From: Mixophyes australis
Lineage: Eukaryota > Chordata > Amphibia > Anura > Limnodynastidae
Assembly (NCBI GenBank): GCA_036250195.1
Contig: JAVHZZ010000004.1
Span: forward strand, 249,527,028 to 249,591,027
DNA: 64,000 nucleotides
Reading direction: 5' to 3'
This document shows, piece by piece, positions 23,390-33,179 of the stretch; position 1 is the first letter of the stretch, and the number at the start of each line of letters is the position of its first letter. The notes under the pieces were generated by a model. That model had not been told where the DNA came from. It saw only the letters and a program-made list of their open reading frames with translations, and made no database searches. Both the position numbers and the translations under genes were made by a program.

Positions 23390-24870
23390 AAGAGTAATTT
23401 ATAGGGTAAGGTAATATTTAGAGAGTTTGCTTTAAAACACGCCAGATACAACACGCTTTGTTGTATAAACACATCACTGTTACACTGCCCTATCATAATG
23501 CCGGAGCTCCGGCAGCTGTCAAAACAGTAAAAAATAGATAAAAGTTTTTTTAAAAAAAGGTGTGGGGTCCCCCCTCTATTCAGTATTAACCCTAGTCTTC
23601 TTGTCTTCAGCCAGGAGGGCCCCATATTGTAAGATCCACGATTCTTCTGTTTTGATTGAAGAAGCTGTTTGCAGCGGTCCAGCTGTTTTGTTTGTCTTAT
23701 TCAATCAAAACAGAAGAATCATGGATCTTACAATATGGGGCCCTCCTGGCTGAAGACTTCAATCAACAAGGGGGGCTTTGGGCCCAAGAAGAACAGAAGA
23801 GATTTCAAGCATGGACTTTGGGAATTACAAATTTATTTTGGACTTGTACAAGCCGAACTTTGGATACAAATTTATTTTGGACTTTGGTGACAGTCATTTT
23901 TGGATTAAAAGATGCTGACAAAAGAAGAAAACTTCAGTGGTGAGCATAGGGAATTTATTATTTTTAATTTAAATATATGGTGTAAATGAGGGTGTTTACT
24001 GTCTTTATTGTGGGTTTAATATTTTTATTAAATGTTAGTGGTTTTAATGAGGGTGTTGTGGTTTTGTAAACATTTTGTTTTGTGGAACTACAGGTCCCAG
24101 CCAGCCGTGGGTGTCAGGGCATGTTGGCACTTGTGGTTCTCCAAGTGCCAACATGCCCTGGCTGCCATGGGTTTGCTGGTGCTTGTAGTTATACAAGTAT
24201 CGGCATGCCCACACTATTTATGGCACTCGGGCGGGCTGGGACTTGTAGTTCCACAAAACATAATGGCGTCTGTTGTTTTTTTTATACATTAATCGCTGTT
24301 ATTACCCTACACCCACTGTCCAGGGGTGTAGGAAGAGCCCTAGTGCTATCAGCACTGGACCGGGTGTCCCTTTTCGGCGGACCCCACTTCCTATAGAATC
24401 CAGCCCAGCGCTGAACAGCCTGGGGTTGGCTGTCATTATGGCAGGGGGACCCCTACCGCGTGTCCCGCTGCTATAGTGCCACCAACCCCGGCTGGTTTGC
24501 CTAGTGCTGCTTCCATGAAAATAGGGGGGACCCCACTCAAAATTTTTCCCCGATTTTCAGCAGTAGTCTGGCAGCACTAGGGTTAAGACTGAATAGAGGG
24601 TGGACCCCACGCTTTTTTTTTTAAACTTTGATCTATTTTTTACAATTTTGACAGCTGCCGGAGCTCCGACAGTATGACAGGGCAGGGTAACAGTGATGTA
24701 TTTATACAACACGCTGCTACAACACAGGAGAGTTAGCTAACAAGGCAGTGTTTTACATCGCAGCAAAGCACCAGAGATGACCAGCGATTTTGAAGATCAG
24801 GGTAAAAATCGCGGCGACTTGCCGAGATTTTAACACGCTGAAAAAATCGGACCTTGATACATTTACCCCC
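23390..24870. mobile_element. Nested fold-back DNA element
   Basis: Long outer inverted arms lie at about 23450-23600 and 24570-24725 (each with gccggagctcc, ggggtcc or ggacccc, and a cctctattcag-type block). They enclose a second, tighter hairpin: 23602-23660 is the near-perfect inverse of 23699-23758 (gtcttcagccaggagggccc / gggccctcctggctgaagac), with a spacer of about 38 bases. Between the hairpin and the right arm are repeated motifs such as acttgtagttccac and gtgccaacatgccctgg. The right end finishes in acatttaccccct, which resembles the ggggtaaattta ends of other MITEs here. The left end is not clean. The plus-strand frames inside are products of the hairpin, not genes. Confidence 0.7.
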
Positions 24871-25945
24871 TAGATGTTCCTGTTTCTACAGTACATAATG
24901 TTATTAGGAAGTTTAAGGTCTGTGGAACTGTAGCCAGCTTCCCTGGAAATAGAAAGCTTGATCAAAGATTGCAGCACAGAATCGTTCAAATGGTGGGGAA
25001 GGCACTTTGATCAACTACCAAACAGATTTAAGCTGCCCTTCAAACACAAGGTACAACAGTTTTAACTTGCACCATCCATCATCAACTTAATGGAAGGGAG
25101 TTACATGGAGGGTCCCACTGCTGAGAGAGAGATGTAAGAAAGCCCAACTGGTGTTTGCCAAAACATACCTGAACGAGCCATATTCCTTCTACGAGAATGT
25201 ACTGTGGGCAGATGAAACCAAATTAGAGCTTTTCGGTAAATAACCTCATCCTCATGTTCTCAAAAACCAAAATGAAAAGAACACATTCCTTACATTGAAA
25301 CATGTAAGAGGTTCACTGATATTTTGGGGTTGCTGTGCTGCATCTGGCACTGGGGGTGGCTTGAATGTATGCATGGCATCATGAAATCTGGAGACTGGCA
25401 GGCCATTTTGGAGCACAATATTCAACCCAGTGTTAGAAAGCTAGAGCTTCATCAAAGGTCATGGGTCTTCCAGCAGGACAATGACCCCCAAACATACTTC
25501 AAAAAGCATTTAGGAATGGTTCAAGATAAGACACTGGATTGTTCTGAACTGCCTAGCAATAAATCAGCTCTAAATCCCATAGAACAACTGTGAAGAGAAC
25601 TGCGTACAGCAGATGAGAGAAGGCGTCCATTAAATCTGGGAGTACTGGAGCAGTTTGCACAAGGAGAGTGGACCAAACTGCCAGTAGAGAGGTGTAGGAA
25701 GCTCATCCAGGGCTGTAGAAAACTGTTGATTGCTGTTATTTTGGCCAAAGGCTGTACTACCAAATATTAAGACTAGGATGTCAATAATTTTGTCAATGCC
25801 ATTTCTTTCATTTTCTAATTAAAAGTATATATAATATTAAATTCAGAATAAAAACAAATACTGTTGTTAACTTTGCCTTCTGTTTAGAGGAAATTGTGAG
25901 TTTATTTGAAAATGCAAGTGTGCGAATATTTTTTGGCAACAACTT
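24871..25945 (+). pseudogene. Tc1-like transposase pseudogene, 5'-truncated
   Basis: Plus-strand fragments give the middle and C-terminal parts of a Tc1/mariner transposase: VHNVIRKFKVCGTVAS at about 24890 (second helix-turn-helix), then GLL-CIWHWGWLECMHGIM, WVFQQDNDPQTYFKK (the QQDNDP-K block around the second catalytic Asp) and LPSNKSALNPIEQL (LNPIE region with the third catalytic acid) at 25324-25590. Frameshifts and stops are numerous. The 3' side ends in an AT-rich stretch with gtgcgaatattttttggcaac near 25920-25942, plausibly its terminal repeat. The 5' terminal repeat and the first DNA-binding helix are missing at the junction with the fold-back element. Confidence 0.85.
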
Positions 25946-26884
25946 TATATTTCTCCTGTTAAAGAGGCTTATCTTCATCAAATATTACAACAATCATAAG
26001 ATTCTATGATATCTCCATTCTAAGATGTTGATAGCGATAGGAAGACAGTGGCCCAGTGAGTGCTAGCACCGGTAATGCATGGCAATAGCTTTCACCGGCT
26101 TGGGAGCCTTGATAGATGAGGAGAAACCTTAGCTCCAGCTGAAACACACATTTCTCCCTTTCATAAATAGGGGCCCTAAAAAGTATTGTGCAAAACAGGA
26201 GCTCACATAAGCATAACTGTAGATCAAAATACATATATTACAATGAGTAATTCTACTAACTCTAATCCCCAGAAGCAATATTTACCTGCAAAATGGCTTT
26301 TCTATGCAATTATGTTATCATTAGAAATTAATGTTTATTAGAACTTGCTGGGCCTGAAACATCAAAAAGTGTGCGGTAAAACAGGATATGCAACTTTTAT
26401 TACACAACCTGTCAATTCTCATATAAAATGCATTGTTAAACCCCTTGCTCTTGTTTTAACTAAAACTAAATAAAAGGTATCATTCTCCTATACTGAATAT
26501 AACATTTGAATAAACCTCTATCAGGTGTATTCTATATTTTGTGATTCTATTGTATTTCCATAAAGAGAATACCACTTTAGGGCACAGCTATGTGTAAAAT
26601 TTAACAATACCATTATTTGCTCATAGGTCACCAAGGTTCAACTTTTACTGTTAATGACAAAACTGTTACATACCTTACCTGATAGTACATATCAATAATG
26701 ATGTAAAGGTCAGGCAAGTTTGCTGCTTTAAACTGTTATATTTATCTTGCCATAATAAATATGTTCATTTGTAAAAAACCACATTGTTTCCAAATTATCT
26801 ACAACTGAAAGTGTTAGTTATTTAATGGAGACTAGCATACACACAATGGTGGGTCTGATGATTTTGCTGACTGAGGAGGCAATG
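25946..26884. other. Intron sequence, nothing recognised
   Basis: Short chance frames only. The sequence around 26830-26884 leads into the A1 repeat of the next element. Confidence 0.4.
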
Positions 26885-27107
26885 TTAAAATGGGGCTGAG
26901 TGGTCATACTAGCACCGGAGCCAGATAAGGAGGATTGATACAAGTACACAGGCAGCAGAAAGGGGGGTGGGGGCGTGCAGGGTGGCACATCCCCTTTCGC
27001 ACCTGGGGACTAAGAAGGCCAGTGAGAGATTTACTAGGAAAACCAAGTGGGGGACGTTAAGATCTTGCAGTGGCAGGAAGTGAAGGAATAGTATCGAGTG
27101 GAGATTG
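26885..27107 (+). repeat. A1 repeat of a DIRS/Ngaro-type retrotransposon
   Basis: This is a direct match to 32304-32523. Shared blocks include cggagc-agataaggagga, aggcagcagaaagggggg, gactaagaaggccagtga, acttactaggaaaaccaa-like sequence and ggaatagtatc-agtggag. It is the upstream half of a split direct repeat pair. Confidence 0.85.
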
Positions 27108-29612
27108 CAGCAACAGCCATTTCCATTGCTGATCAGAAAAATCACAATTACTTGAATAGAAGCAGCAGACATGCCTGCAAATTAACAAGGAAAACACTGT
27201 AGGCAGCTGTCCGACAAGGCAGAGGAGCCCATCCAGGCATTTAATCGTGTTGGCTGAGATTCAGGAACCCAGTCAGGCATGAAATTTACACAGCAAGCAG
27301 CAGAAGGGATCACAGCTGCCTCCTCCCCCTACCTATTTCACATGGACAAGGGGCAGATTATGCTGAGGAGCTACAGAACAGATAAGGAAGACCCAGCTGA
27401 TATGATAGAAGCTGCTGAAGGAAAAACCCAGCAGACAGAAGAAGGGATCACAGCAGCACATGAAACCAGCATGAAAGAGGGCACAGTCAAGACGAGCAAG
27501 GGAGTATGGAAGTCCACAACCGAGAAAGCAACGACATGGGAGTTGCAGAATGACAAAGGAGCACAATCGCCACTCCTCACCTCATCACCAGATCAACAGA
27601 ACACGAGCATCATCTAGATGTCAGGAAGACAGATCTCATCAGGCCAGACATCAGCGCACATCGAATCAAGATAAGAGTACGCACAGGGGGCCGTACAGGC
27701 GGCCATGTGCAACGTCCAGCGCCGCGGCAGAAGGATATCGCCAAGTCTACCGGGACTCCAGCAGCGCAAAGCCGGTCTCCTGGGGCCACAACCAGACCAG
27801 CTAGCGGTACATCAGCGCATATCACTGTTACGGCTAACGGTCTTATCATCAACCTGTAGAACCAGGTGGGGAGTTCTTCACCTATAGCAGCCGCCTTTCC
27901 CGTAGAGCTCGTTATGCTCACAGGTACTCGGATGCTCCCAGGTCTTATACTCACAGTAGTACAGGTGTATGAATGTACCGTAGCGCAGAGTAGCGGGGTG
28001 CAGGGTTTAGCGAGGTCAGGAAACAAGCCGAGGTTGAGGTCCAAAGCAGGTATCCTGGACGGAGTCAGGCAAGATGTCATGGCTGGCAGCAAACAAGGAG
28101 AAGTGTCAAGGCAAGAATCAAATCCAATTTAAACAAAGCCAAGGGTCATACAAGGGAAATCCAAAATAGCAGCACAGGTATAAAGCACAGGAGCAGGCTA
28201 AGACACAGGAACTGGAACTATAACCTTCAGGGAGGCTAAGCACTCCCTGCCTTATATACAGATACTGGCCAATGGGAGCAGGCAATGAAATCAGCCACAG
28301 GGGCTGCTGATAGATGGCACCTGAAATAATTGCGCACGCGCCCTGCTGCACCTAATGCTGGGACGCAGCGCTACCTACTACAGCATCCCGACTATTGCCT
28401 AGGCAACAGCCGGGATGAGACCCGGAAATGACGTCCCGGTTGCCATAGCAACGGCCAGGACACAGGTGAGAGAGCCGCCGCTGCTCATAACAATCACATC
28501 AAGATAAGAGCTTGCACAGGGGGAATGCCGATGTCACGTCTAGAACCGCAGCAGGAGAAGAATATCGCAAAATCGCTCACCAGGTGTCACATCCAGCCCA
28601 GTCAGTGGTACAACATCAGCAGCAACCAACACCAGGGCCAGTGCGGAAAAAAGACAGAACATCTGTTGTCACTACCAGCGCAGAGATGAGCATATCAGCA
28701 TGGACTGGTGAGTATTCTAATAATCATGATAACGTTAATAATAGGAATATGGGTGATCACTGTAATGTACATGGAGTAGATGGAAGCTCAGGGTTAGATA
28801 GTTCTACTGACTCTGATGCTGAAGCAGAGTATAAGGCTTTTAAGGAGCAGTGGTGCGTGCTGAGGAGGGCGAGAAAGTTGCATAGGTTAAGAGGTCTTGG
28901 GGTGGATACAGCTATAAATCAATTGGGGTAGGCGTCGATAAAAAATAAAGTAAATAAATAAATCTATAGCTTTTGAGCAGGCTGGGGTAACCTTAGGCTG
29001 CAATCTGGGTACAATTGCAGTTCATGTGCCAAAACAAACAAGAAGGGACATTGAGAAAGGCACATTTATAGATATATACCCCTGACAGAAGCAGGACTAA
29101 AGCATAAAGAAAAAGTTAGTGAGAGAGGAGTGGCGCAAGCTGATACATATGAAACGATGGATAATTGGCTAAGCGGGAAGCTTGTCTACACAGGATGTTA
29201 CTTAGAGGCTTTCACAGGGATGGCTATGAGTAAGGTAAATTATACAAGTTTTATCCACTCAGTCTATAAGAAGTTCCAGGGGCCCGTCTGGAGGAAATAT
29301 GACGAGGGCTTTCGGCTGAGGTCGCAGGGTCAGAAACCAATTAAGTTTGGGTCAAGGGACATAGAACTCAGGTTAAACACCCAAGGCAGTGGAGCTATGG
29401 AAAGAGGGGGTGAGTCAGCAAAGTCAGGTGTAGGGAGGCCTAGTTTACAAAGGCAGCAAAGACTCAAGTGTTGGGCATTCAACAAAACTCAGTGTGCAGG
29501 GGCACAATGCTGGTTCACTTATGCGTGCACATTTTGGAAGTCACTCCGCAAAAGAGTGCGTAGAGAAAATAGGGGGACGTCCAGGTGCTTCACCCGATGC
29601 AAGCGCGCCTAG
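27108..29612 (+). pseudogene. Gag-like region of the DIRS/Ngaro-type element
   Basis: Open stretches at 27279-27617, 28512-28931 and 29130-29612 on the plus strand form the N-terminal ORF. The last one carries the recognisable Gag core: WLSGKLVYTGCYLEAF, then a W-KYDEGFR block, and a degenerate zinc-knuckle-like segment CWAFNKTQCAGAQCWFTYAC. In vertebrate tyrosine-recombinase elements this region has the pattern W-YD-FR followed by CW-FN-G-C-R-C-F-H-C. Several His/Cys ligands are lost. The earlier stretches (acidic, Ser/Asp-rich, then basic) are probably Gag N-terminus. A motif aagataagag...cacaggggg recurs at 27668 and 28500, an internal tandem duplication. The region is split by a solo LTR and by frameshifts. 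Confidence 0.65.
27826..28492. mobile_element. Solo LTR inserted in the Gag-like region
   Basis: This 667-base insertion begins TGTTACGG and ends CATAACA, so it has TG...CA termini with short inverted ends. It is flanked by the 5-base direct repeat atcac (27821-27825 and 28493-28497). A TATA-like ttatatacag lies near 28252. There is no internal coding region, so it is a solo LTR left by recombination between the two LTRs of an element. The superfamily (gypsy or endogenous retrovirus) cannot be told. On either side the host element's Gag-like sequence resumes. Confidence 0.8.
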
Positions 29613-30503
29613 CAAAGGCAACTAGTCCAATAAGACTGGACAGAATGCAGGCGTTGCTGGAAATGTATCTTAAGCGGTACGAAGCAGAGTTACTTCGTTC
29701 GGGATCTAGGGAAGGGTTTAATATTCTTGTTAGGAGGTCAGTTCTTCGAATGATAGCGAGTAAAAACCTAAAGTCCATCAATGCGCAGCCAACAGTGATT
29801 AGGGATAAAATTGCTAAGAGGCTAGGAAAGTCACTCTAGAACAGATGCAGTCATTGCTGGGGTTCCTGAACTTTGCTTGCTGGATGATACCAATGGGCCG
29901 CATATTTTAAGAGGAGGCTGGAGAAAGCTACAACAGGATTCGCATTAGTAGGGAGATCATAAAAGATCTGTTGGTATGGGATCATTTTCTACACAAGTTT
30001 AATGGGGTGCCTTTATGGCCCGCAACAGAGCAGCCCTACCATGAGCTGCGGCTGTTCAAAGATGCAGCAGGGACAATAAGCAGGGACAATAGGTTTTTGG
30101 AGCATATATGCAGGGGGAATAGTACATACAATTGTGGTCAGAAGAGTGGGTCGCTAGCAGTCTCACTAAGAACCTAGCTGCGCTGAAATTGTTTCCAAAA
30201 GTGGTGGCGTTAGAAATTTTGGGGAAGAGGTTAGAGAAAAGGCACATCAGGTTCTGGTGCGGCAACCTGAGGGTGGTGCAAGGCATTAACAATCAGTCAG
30301 CATCATCCCCCCCCGTTATTAGGCTGCTTAGGTGGCTAGTTGCAAGGTGCCTGCATCAGAACATTACATTCAGAGCAAAGCATGTCCAGGGTGAGCATAA
30401 TACCATAGCTGATGCGTTCTCGCGACAGAAATGGGAGGTCTTCAGGGAGGTTGCTCCTCATTCGAAGCTACTAGCCTTACCATACTCTTCCCATCTTTGG
30501 TAA
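29585..30503 (+). pseudogene. RT (internally deleted) and RNase H of the DIRS/Ngaro-type element
   Basis: The N-terminal RT flank is present at 29585-29839 (SPIRLDRMQALLEMYL, then GSREGFNILV and NLKSINAQPTVIRDKIAKRL). The sequence then jumps directly to the RT/RNase H boundary: LLGFLNFACWMIPMGRIF-like residues at 29858-29910, LLVWDHFLHKFNGVPLW at 29969-30019, and the RNase H stretch WVASSLTKNLAALKLFPKVV, HIRFWCGNLRVVQGINNQSA and HVQGEHNTIADAFSR at 30132-30430. The catalytic RT palm is missing, so a deletion occurred near 29837-29850. In RNase H the usual DN pair is GN (CGNLRVV). The overall pattern (leucine-rich RNase H, NxIAD-SR) is that of DIRS-order elements rather than LTR retrotransposons. 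Confidence 0.85.
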
Positions 30504-30713
30504 ATTGTCAACCCGGTCTAGGCAAGTCCTTGGCGCAAAAGACATGCAGAACTCATAGTGCAGCTTGGGATAGATGGCAGCAGTTATAACCAGAAGATCA
30601 TCAGGTGGTAAGGAAGCCCTACAGATATTCTAGGCATTCTGGGGTGAGCTACACACAGCCAGGGCTTCGAAGGCCAGTGTTGGCAACATACTAGCCGGAA
30701 TTGCATTTTTCTT

Positions 30714-31340
30714 ATGGCTGAGGGGAGAAGCAGATATAACCAAAGCATTCTTAGTGCATACAAAAATAGGGGACCCCGGGAACCAGTGACAGCAGAGAGG
30801 CTGAAGGAGTTAGTAAGGATAGCACCCACCGTATGCAGGGACGAACGGGAAACAACGCTGTTTACCACTGCATTCATTTTGGCATACAGTGGGGCTTTCA
30901 GAGTCAGCGAGTTGATAGCACAATCCAAAAAATTACTCAGATCAGGCTTGTTGCGTAATAATGTGGTAGTGTCCGTTAATGCGGTGCTGTGTAAGATCCA
31001 CAGGTCTATGAAGGACCAGTTAGGAAAAGGGAGGTGGGTACAGATGTGGCTCCAGGCAGATACAACGGTTTGCCCTGTGGCTGCAGTGGAGCAATACTGC
31101 GGCTCACGGCCAAAGGGAGGGGAAGTCTTCCGGGTGCAGAGGGACACATACCCTTTAAAAAGGTTCCAGTTCACAGCGTTTTTTTTTAGATATGTGTGCA
31201 ATGCTTAGGTTGGGATGTAGCAAGATTCGGGACACCCTCATTTTGGATAGGCGTGCAAATATCAGCAGCTGGCGAGGGGCGATCTGTCGATTATATCAAG
31301 AGGCTGGGTGGCTGGAGGTCAGTCAGTTACAAAACATGTC
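30714..31340 (+). pseudogene. Tyrosine recombinase of the DIRS/Ngaro-type element
   Basis: The plus-strand frame 30714-31208 has the N-terminal and early catalytic parts: PREPVTAERLKELV, then TLFTTAFILAYSGAFRVSEL with the first catalytic arginine. After a frameshift near 31200 the C-terminal box continues as GTPSFWIGVQISAAGEG and IKRLGGWRSVSYKTCQ. In the family this box reads GT-HSFRIG and ends in a nucleophilic tyrosine. Here the His-x-x-Arg is Pro-x-x-Trp and the expected Tyr position is Cys, so the enzyme would be inactive. Tyrosine recombinases replace integrase in DIRS-type elements, inserting a circular DNA copy without target duplication. Confidence 0.85.
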
Positions 31341-31514
31341 AGGCTGGCAAAGCGGAACAGTTGGTCAGCCCCCAATGTGCGAAGTTGGTATCCTCATGTC
31401 CACTCACCCAGCACACACCACCAGGGGGGTTTTTATCTATTTTCTATTTCTACCACCTCACTCATGCACTCTTCACAACCAACCAGGGTAGGAGGACACT
31501 CCTATGTCCATTAA

Positions 31515-31780
31515 GTGGGGAAGCAGGCTTCGACTAGGCTATATGGGCAGCGACTAGGCCTGATGAAGGAAGCAGTTACAGTTATTTGGCTGGGAAAAAG
31601 AGGAATGGTATGGGGGGACCTCAGAAAGGAGTTGCTAGAGGCAGATGAAAAGGGAGGCCAATCTGCTGTGGTAGTTTTATACTTCGGAGGCAATGACCTG
31701 TTAAAGAAGAAATATTTAGATTTAGTACGAGGTATCTGAGAGAATTTGGTGTGGATGAAAGACCGCTGGGAGTGCCGTTA
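31515..31780 (+). pseudogene. SGNH-hydrolase-like segment downstream of the recombinase
   Basis: A plus-strand frame reads LGLMKEAVTVIWLGKRGMVW followed by SAVVVLYFGGNDLLKKKYLD. GKRGMVW and the LYFGGNDL block resemble block I-adjacent and block III (GxND) motifs of SGNH/GDSL-type hydrolases that accompany some vertebrate retrotransposons, reportedly including Ngaro-type elements. The segment is only 74 residues before a stop. The block V His region is not visible. Its role in transposition is unknown. The match is by pattern recall and needs a profile search. Confidence 0.55.
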
Positions 31781-31863
31781 CATTGGAGGTCGCACTGGGC
31801 TTGTCACAGCATGGTGGTGGGGACTTCGGCCTCATGAAGGGTTCACGAAGGCCTCATGTGGTG

Positions 31864-31975
31864 GGGGCAAGCGGTGCGCAAGGTATAGCTATGAGGGGAG
31901 CCAGCATCGGTGCATAATCACCCCGGAAAAGTGGCCATCTCTCCGGCTCCAGCTTCAACGGTTGGGCCTCTACAG
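31864..31975 (+). repeat. B1 repeat of the DIRS/Ngaro-type element
   Basis: This is a direct match to 33067-33179 with shared blocks gtgcataatcacccc, gaaa-gtggcc, ctccagcttcaacggttgg and cctctac. With A1, A2 and B2 it completes the split direct repeat arrangement. Confidence 0.85.
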
Positions 31976-32019
31976 GGGCGTGCCAAGGGAAAAGAGGGTG
32001 TGTGGGCACAAAATGCATG

Positions 32020-32125
32020 CTCCAGGAGGCATGCTTGCGGTGCCCACATGGTGGGCAGAACATGCCCCAGAAGTTCCAGGGGGCATGCTCGCTGTGCCCA
32101 CATGGTGGGCAGAACACGCACCCCA
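32020..32125. repeat. 54-bp tandem repeat, two copies
   Basis: The unit contains gtgcccacatggtgggcaga and is repeated with few changes (about 32039 and 32093). It lies between B1 and A2 and explains matching short frames on both strands. Confidence 0.85.
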
Positions 32126-32303
32126 AAAATGTTGAGGAATTGGTAAAAGGAAAAAGAACCTTGCGCACTGCTTTCCCTGCATTTGTTGTTGATTTTAAAT
32201 AAAACTGTGACCATTATTTACGCGAACACCAGCCTGTGCATTTTTATTTCAGAAAAAGGGTTTGTTTCTTCCTGCTGGATGCCAACAGGTAGGCATATCC
32301 TCC

Positions 32304-32523
32304 CTTAAATGGGGCAGATGGGTCACACTGGCATCGGAGCAAGATAAGGAGGATTGACACAAGTACACTGGCAGCAGAAAGGGGGGAAATGCATGGAGGC
32401 ACATTCCCCTTTCACATCTGGAGACTAAGAAGGCCAGTGAAAGACTTACTAGGAAAACCAAGTGGGGGCAGGTTAAGATTTTGCAGTGACAGGAAGAGAA
32501 GGAATAGTATCAAGTGGAGATTC
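32304..32523 (+). repeat. A2 repeat of the DIRS/Ngaro-type element
   Basis: This is the downstream copy of the A repeat (compare 26885-27107), similar along its whole length. It follows B1, and in an unbroken element it would be adjacent to B2. Confidence 0.85.
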
Positions 32524-32646
32524 CCACCCTCCCGTCCCAGGGGTAAAAAAAAACAAAGAGAGAAGACAGAAAAGTCTATATTTGTAAAGTTGCTTTACTT
32601 TTTGGTCATGTTCAGTATGTGGTTTTAGTTTTAAATAGAGCACAAT

Positions 32647-32999
32647 GGGCAGCAGAGTGGCCTAGTGGTTAGCCCTTCTGCCTCACAGCACTGGGGTCAT
32701 GAGTTTGATTCCCGACCATGGCCTTATCTGTGAGGAGTTTGTATGTTCTCCCTCTGTTTGCGTGGGTTTCCTCCCACACTCCCAAAAAAACATACTGGTG
32801 GGTTAATTGGCTGCTATCAAAATTGACCCTAGTCTCTCCCTCTCTGTCTGTCTGTCTATGTCTGTGTGTGAGTGTGTGTCTATATTAGGGAATTTAGACT
32901 GTAAGCTCCAATGGGGCAGGGACTGATGTGAATGAGTTCTCTGTACAGCGCTGCGGAATTAGTGGCGCTATATAAATAGCTGATGATGATGATGATGAT
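32647..32999 (+). mobile_element. tRNA-derived SINE, copy 2 (plus), inside A2-B2
   Basis: The head has an A-box-like tggcctagtgg and a B-box-like gagtttgattccc about 40 bases on, as in a pol III promoter of tRNA origin. The body matches the copies at 12783-13102 and 47539-47860. The tail has gcgctatataaata followed by GAT repeats. It splits the A2 and B2 repeats of the retrotransposon, so it arrived later. Confidence 0.88.
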
Positions 33000-33066
33000 A
33001 TTTACAGATGTTGTATTTGTTTATGTTAATATTGGCTATTCATTTATTCTGTCGCAGTGGTATGGC

Positions 33067-33179
33067 GGGGCAAGTGGCATGCAGGGTATAACTATGGGGG
33101 GGAGGAGGCATCAGTGCATAATCACCCCAGAAAGGTGGCCGTCTGCCCGACTCCAGCTTCAACGGTTGGACCTCTACGG
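33067..33179 (+). repeat. B2 repeat, right end of the DIRS/Ngaro-type element
   Basis: This is the second copy of the B repeat (compare 31864-31975). The similarity ends near 33179, which marks the right end of the element. Confidence 0.8.

Noticed and set aside
23562..23943. Overlapping frames with repeated SIKTEE and YFGL-type peptides
   Set aside because: They arise from the inner hairpin and short repeats of the fold-back element.
27610..28132. Frames of 84-160 residues on both strands
   Set aside because: They lie across the solo LTR and its junction. No protein signature, and the frames do not continue outside the LTR.
30584..31201. 205-residue minus-strand frame opposite the recombinase
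   Set aside because: It is a shadow of the plus-strand tyrosine recombinase frame, whose motifs are recognisable.
31864..33179. LTR pair for the 27-33 kb element
   Set aside because: The direct repeats are two interlocking pairs rather than one, and the element encodes a tyrosine recombinase instead of integrase.
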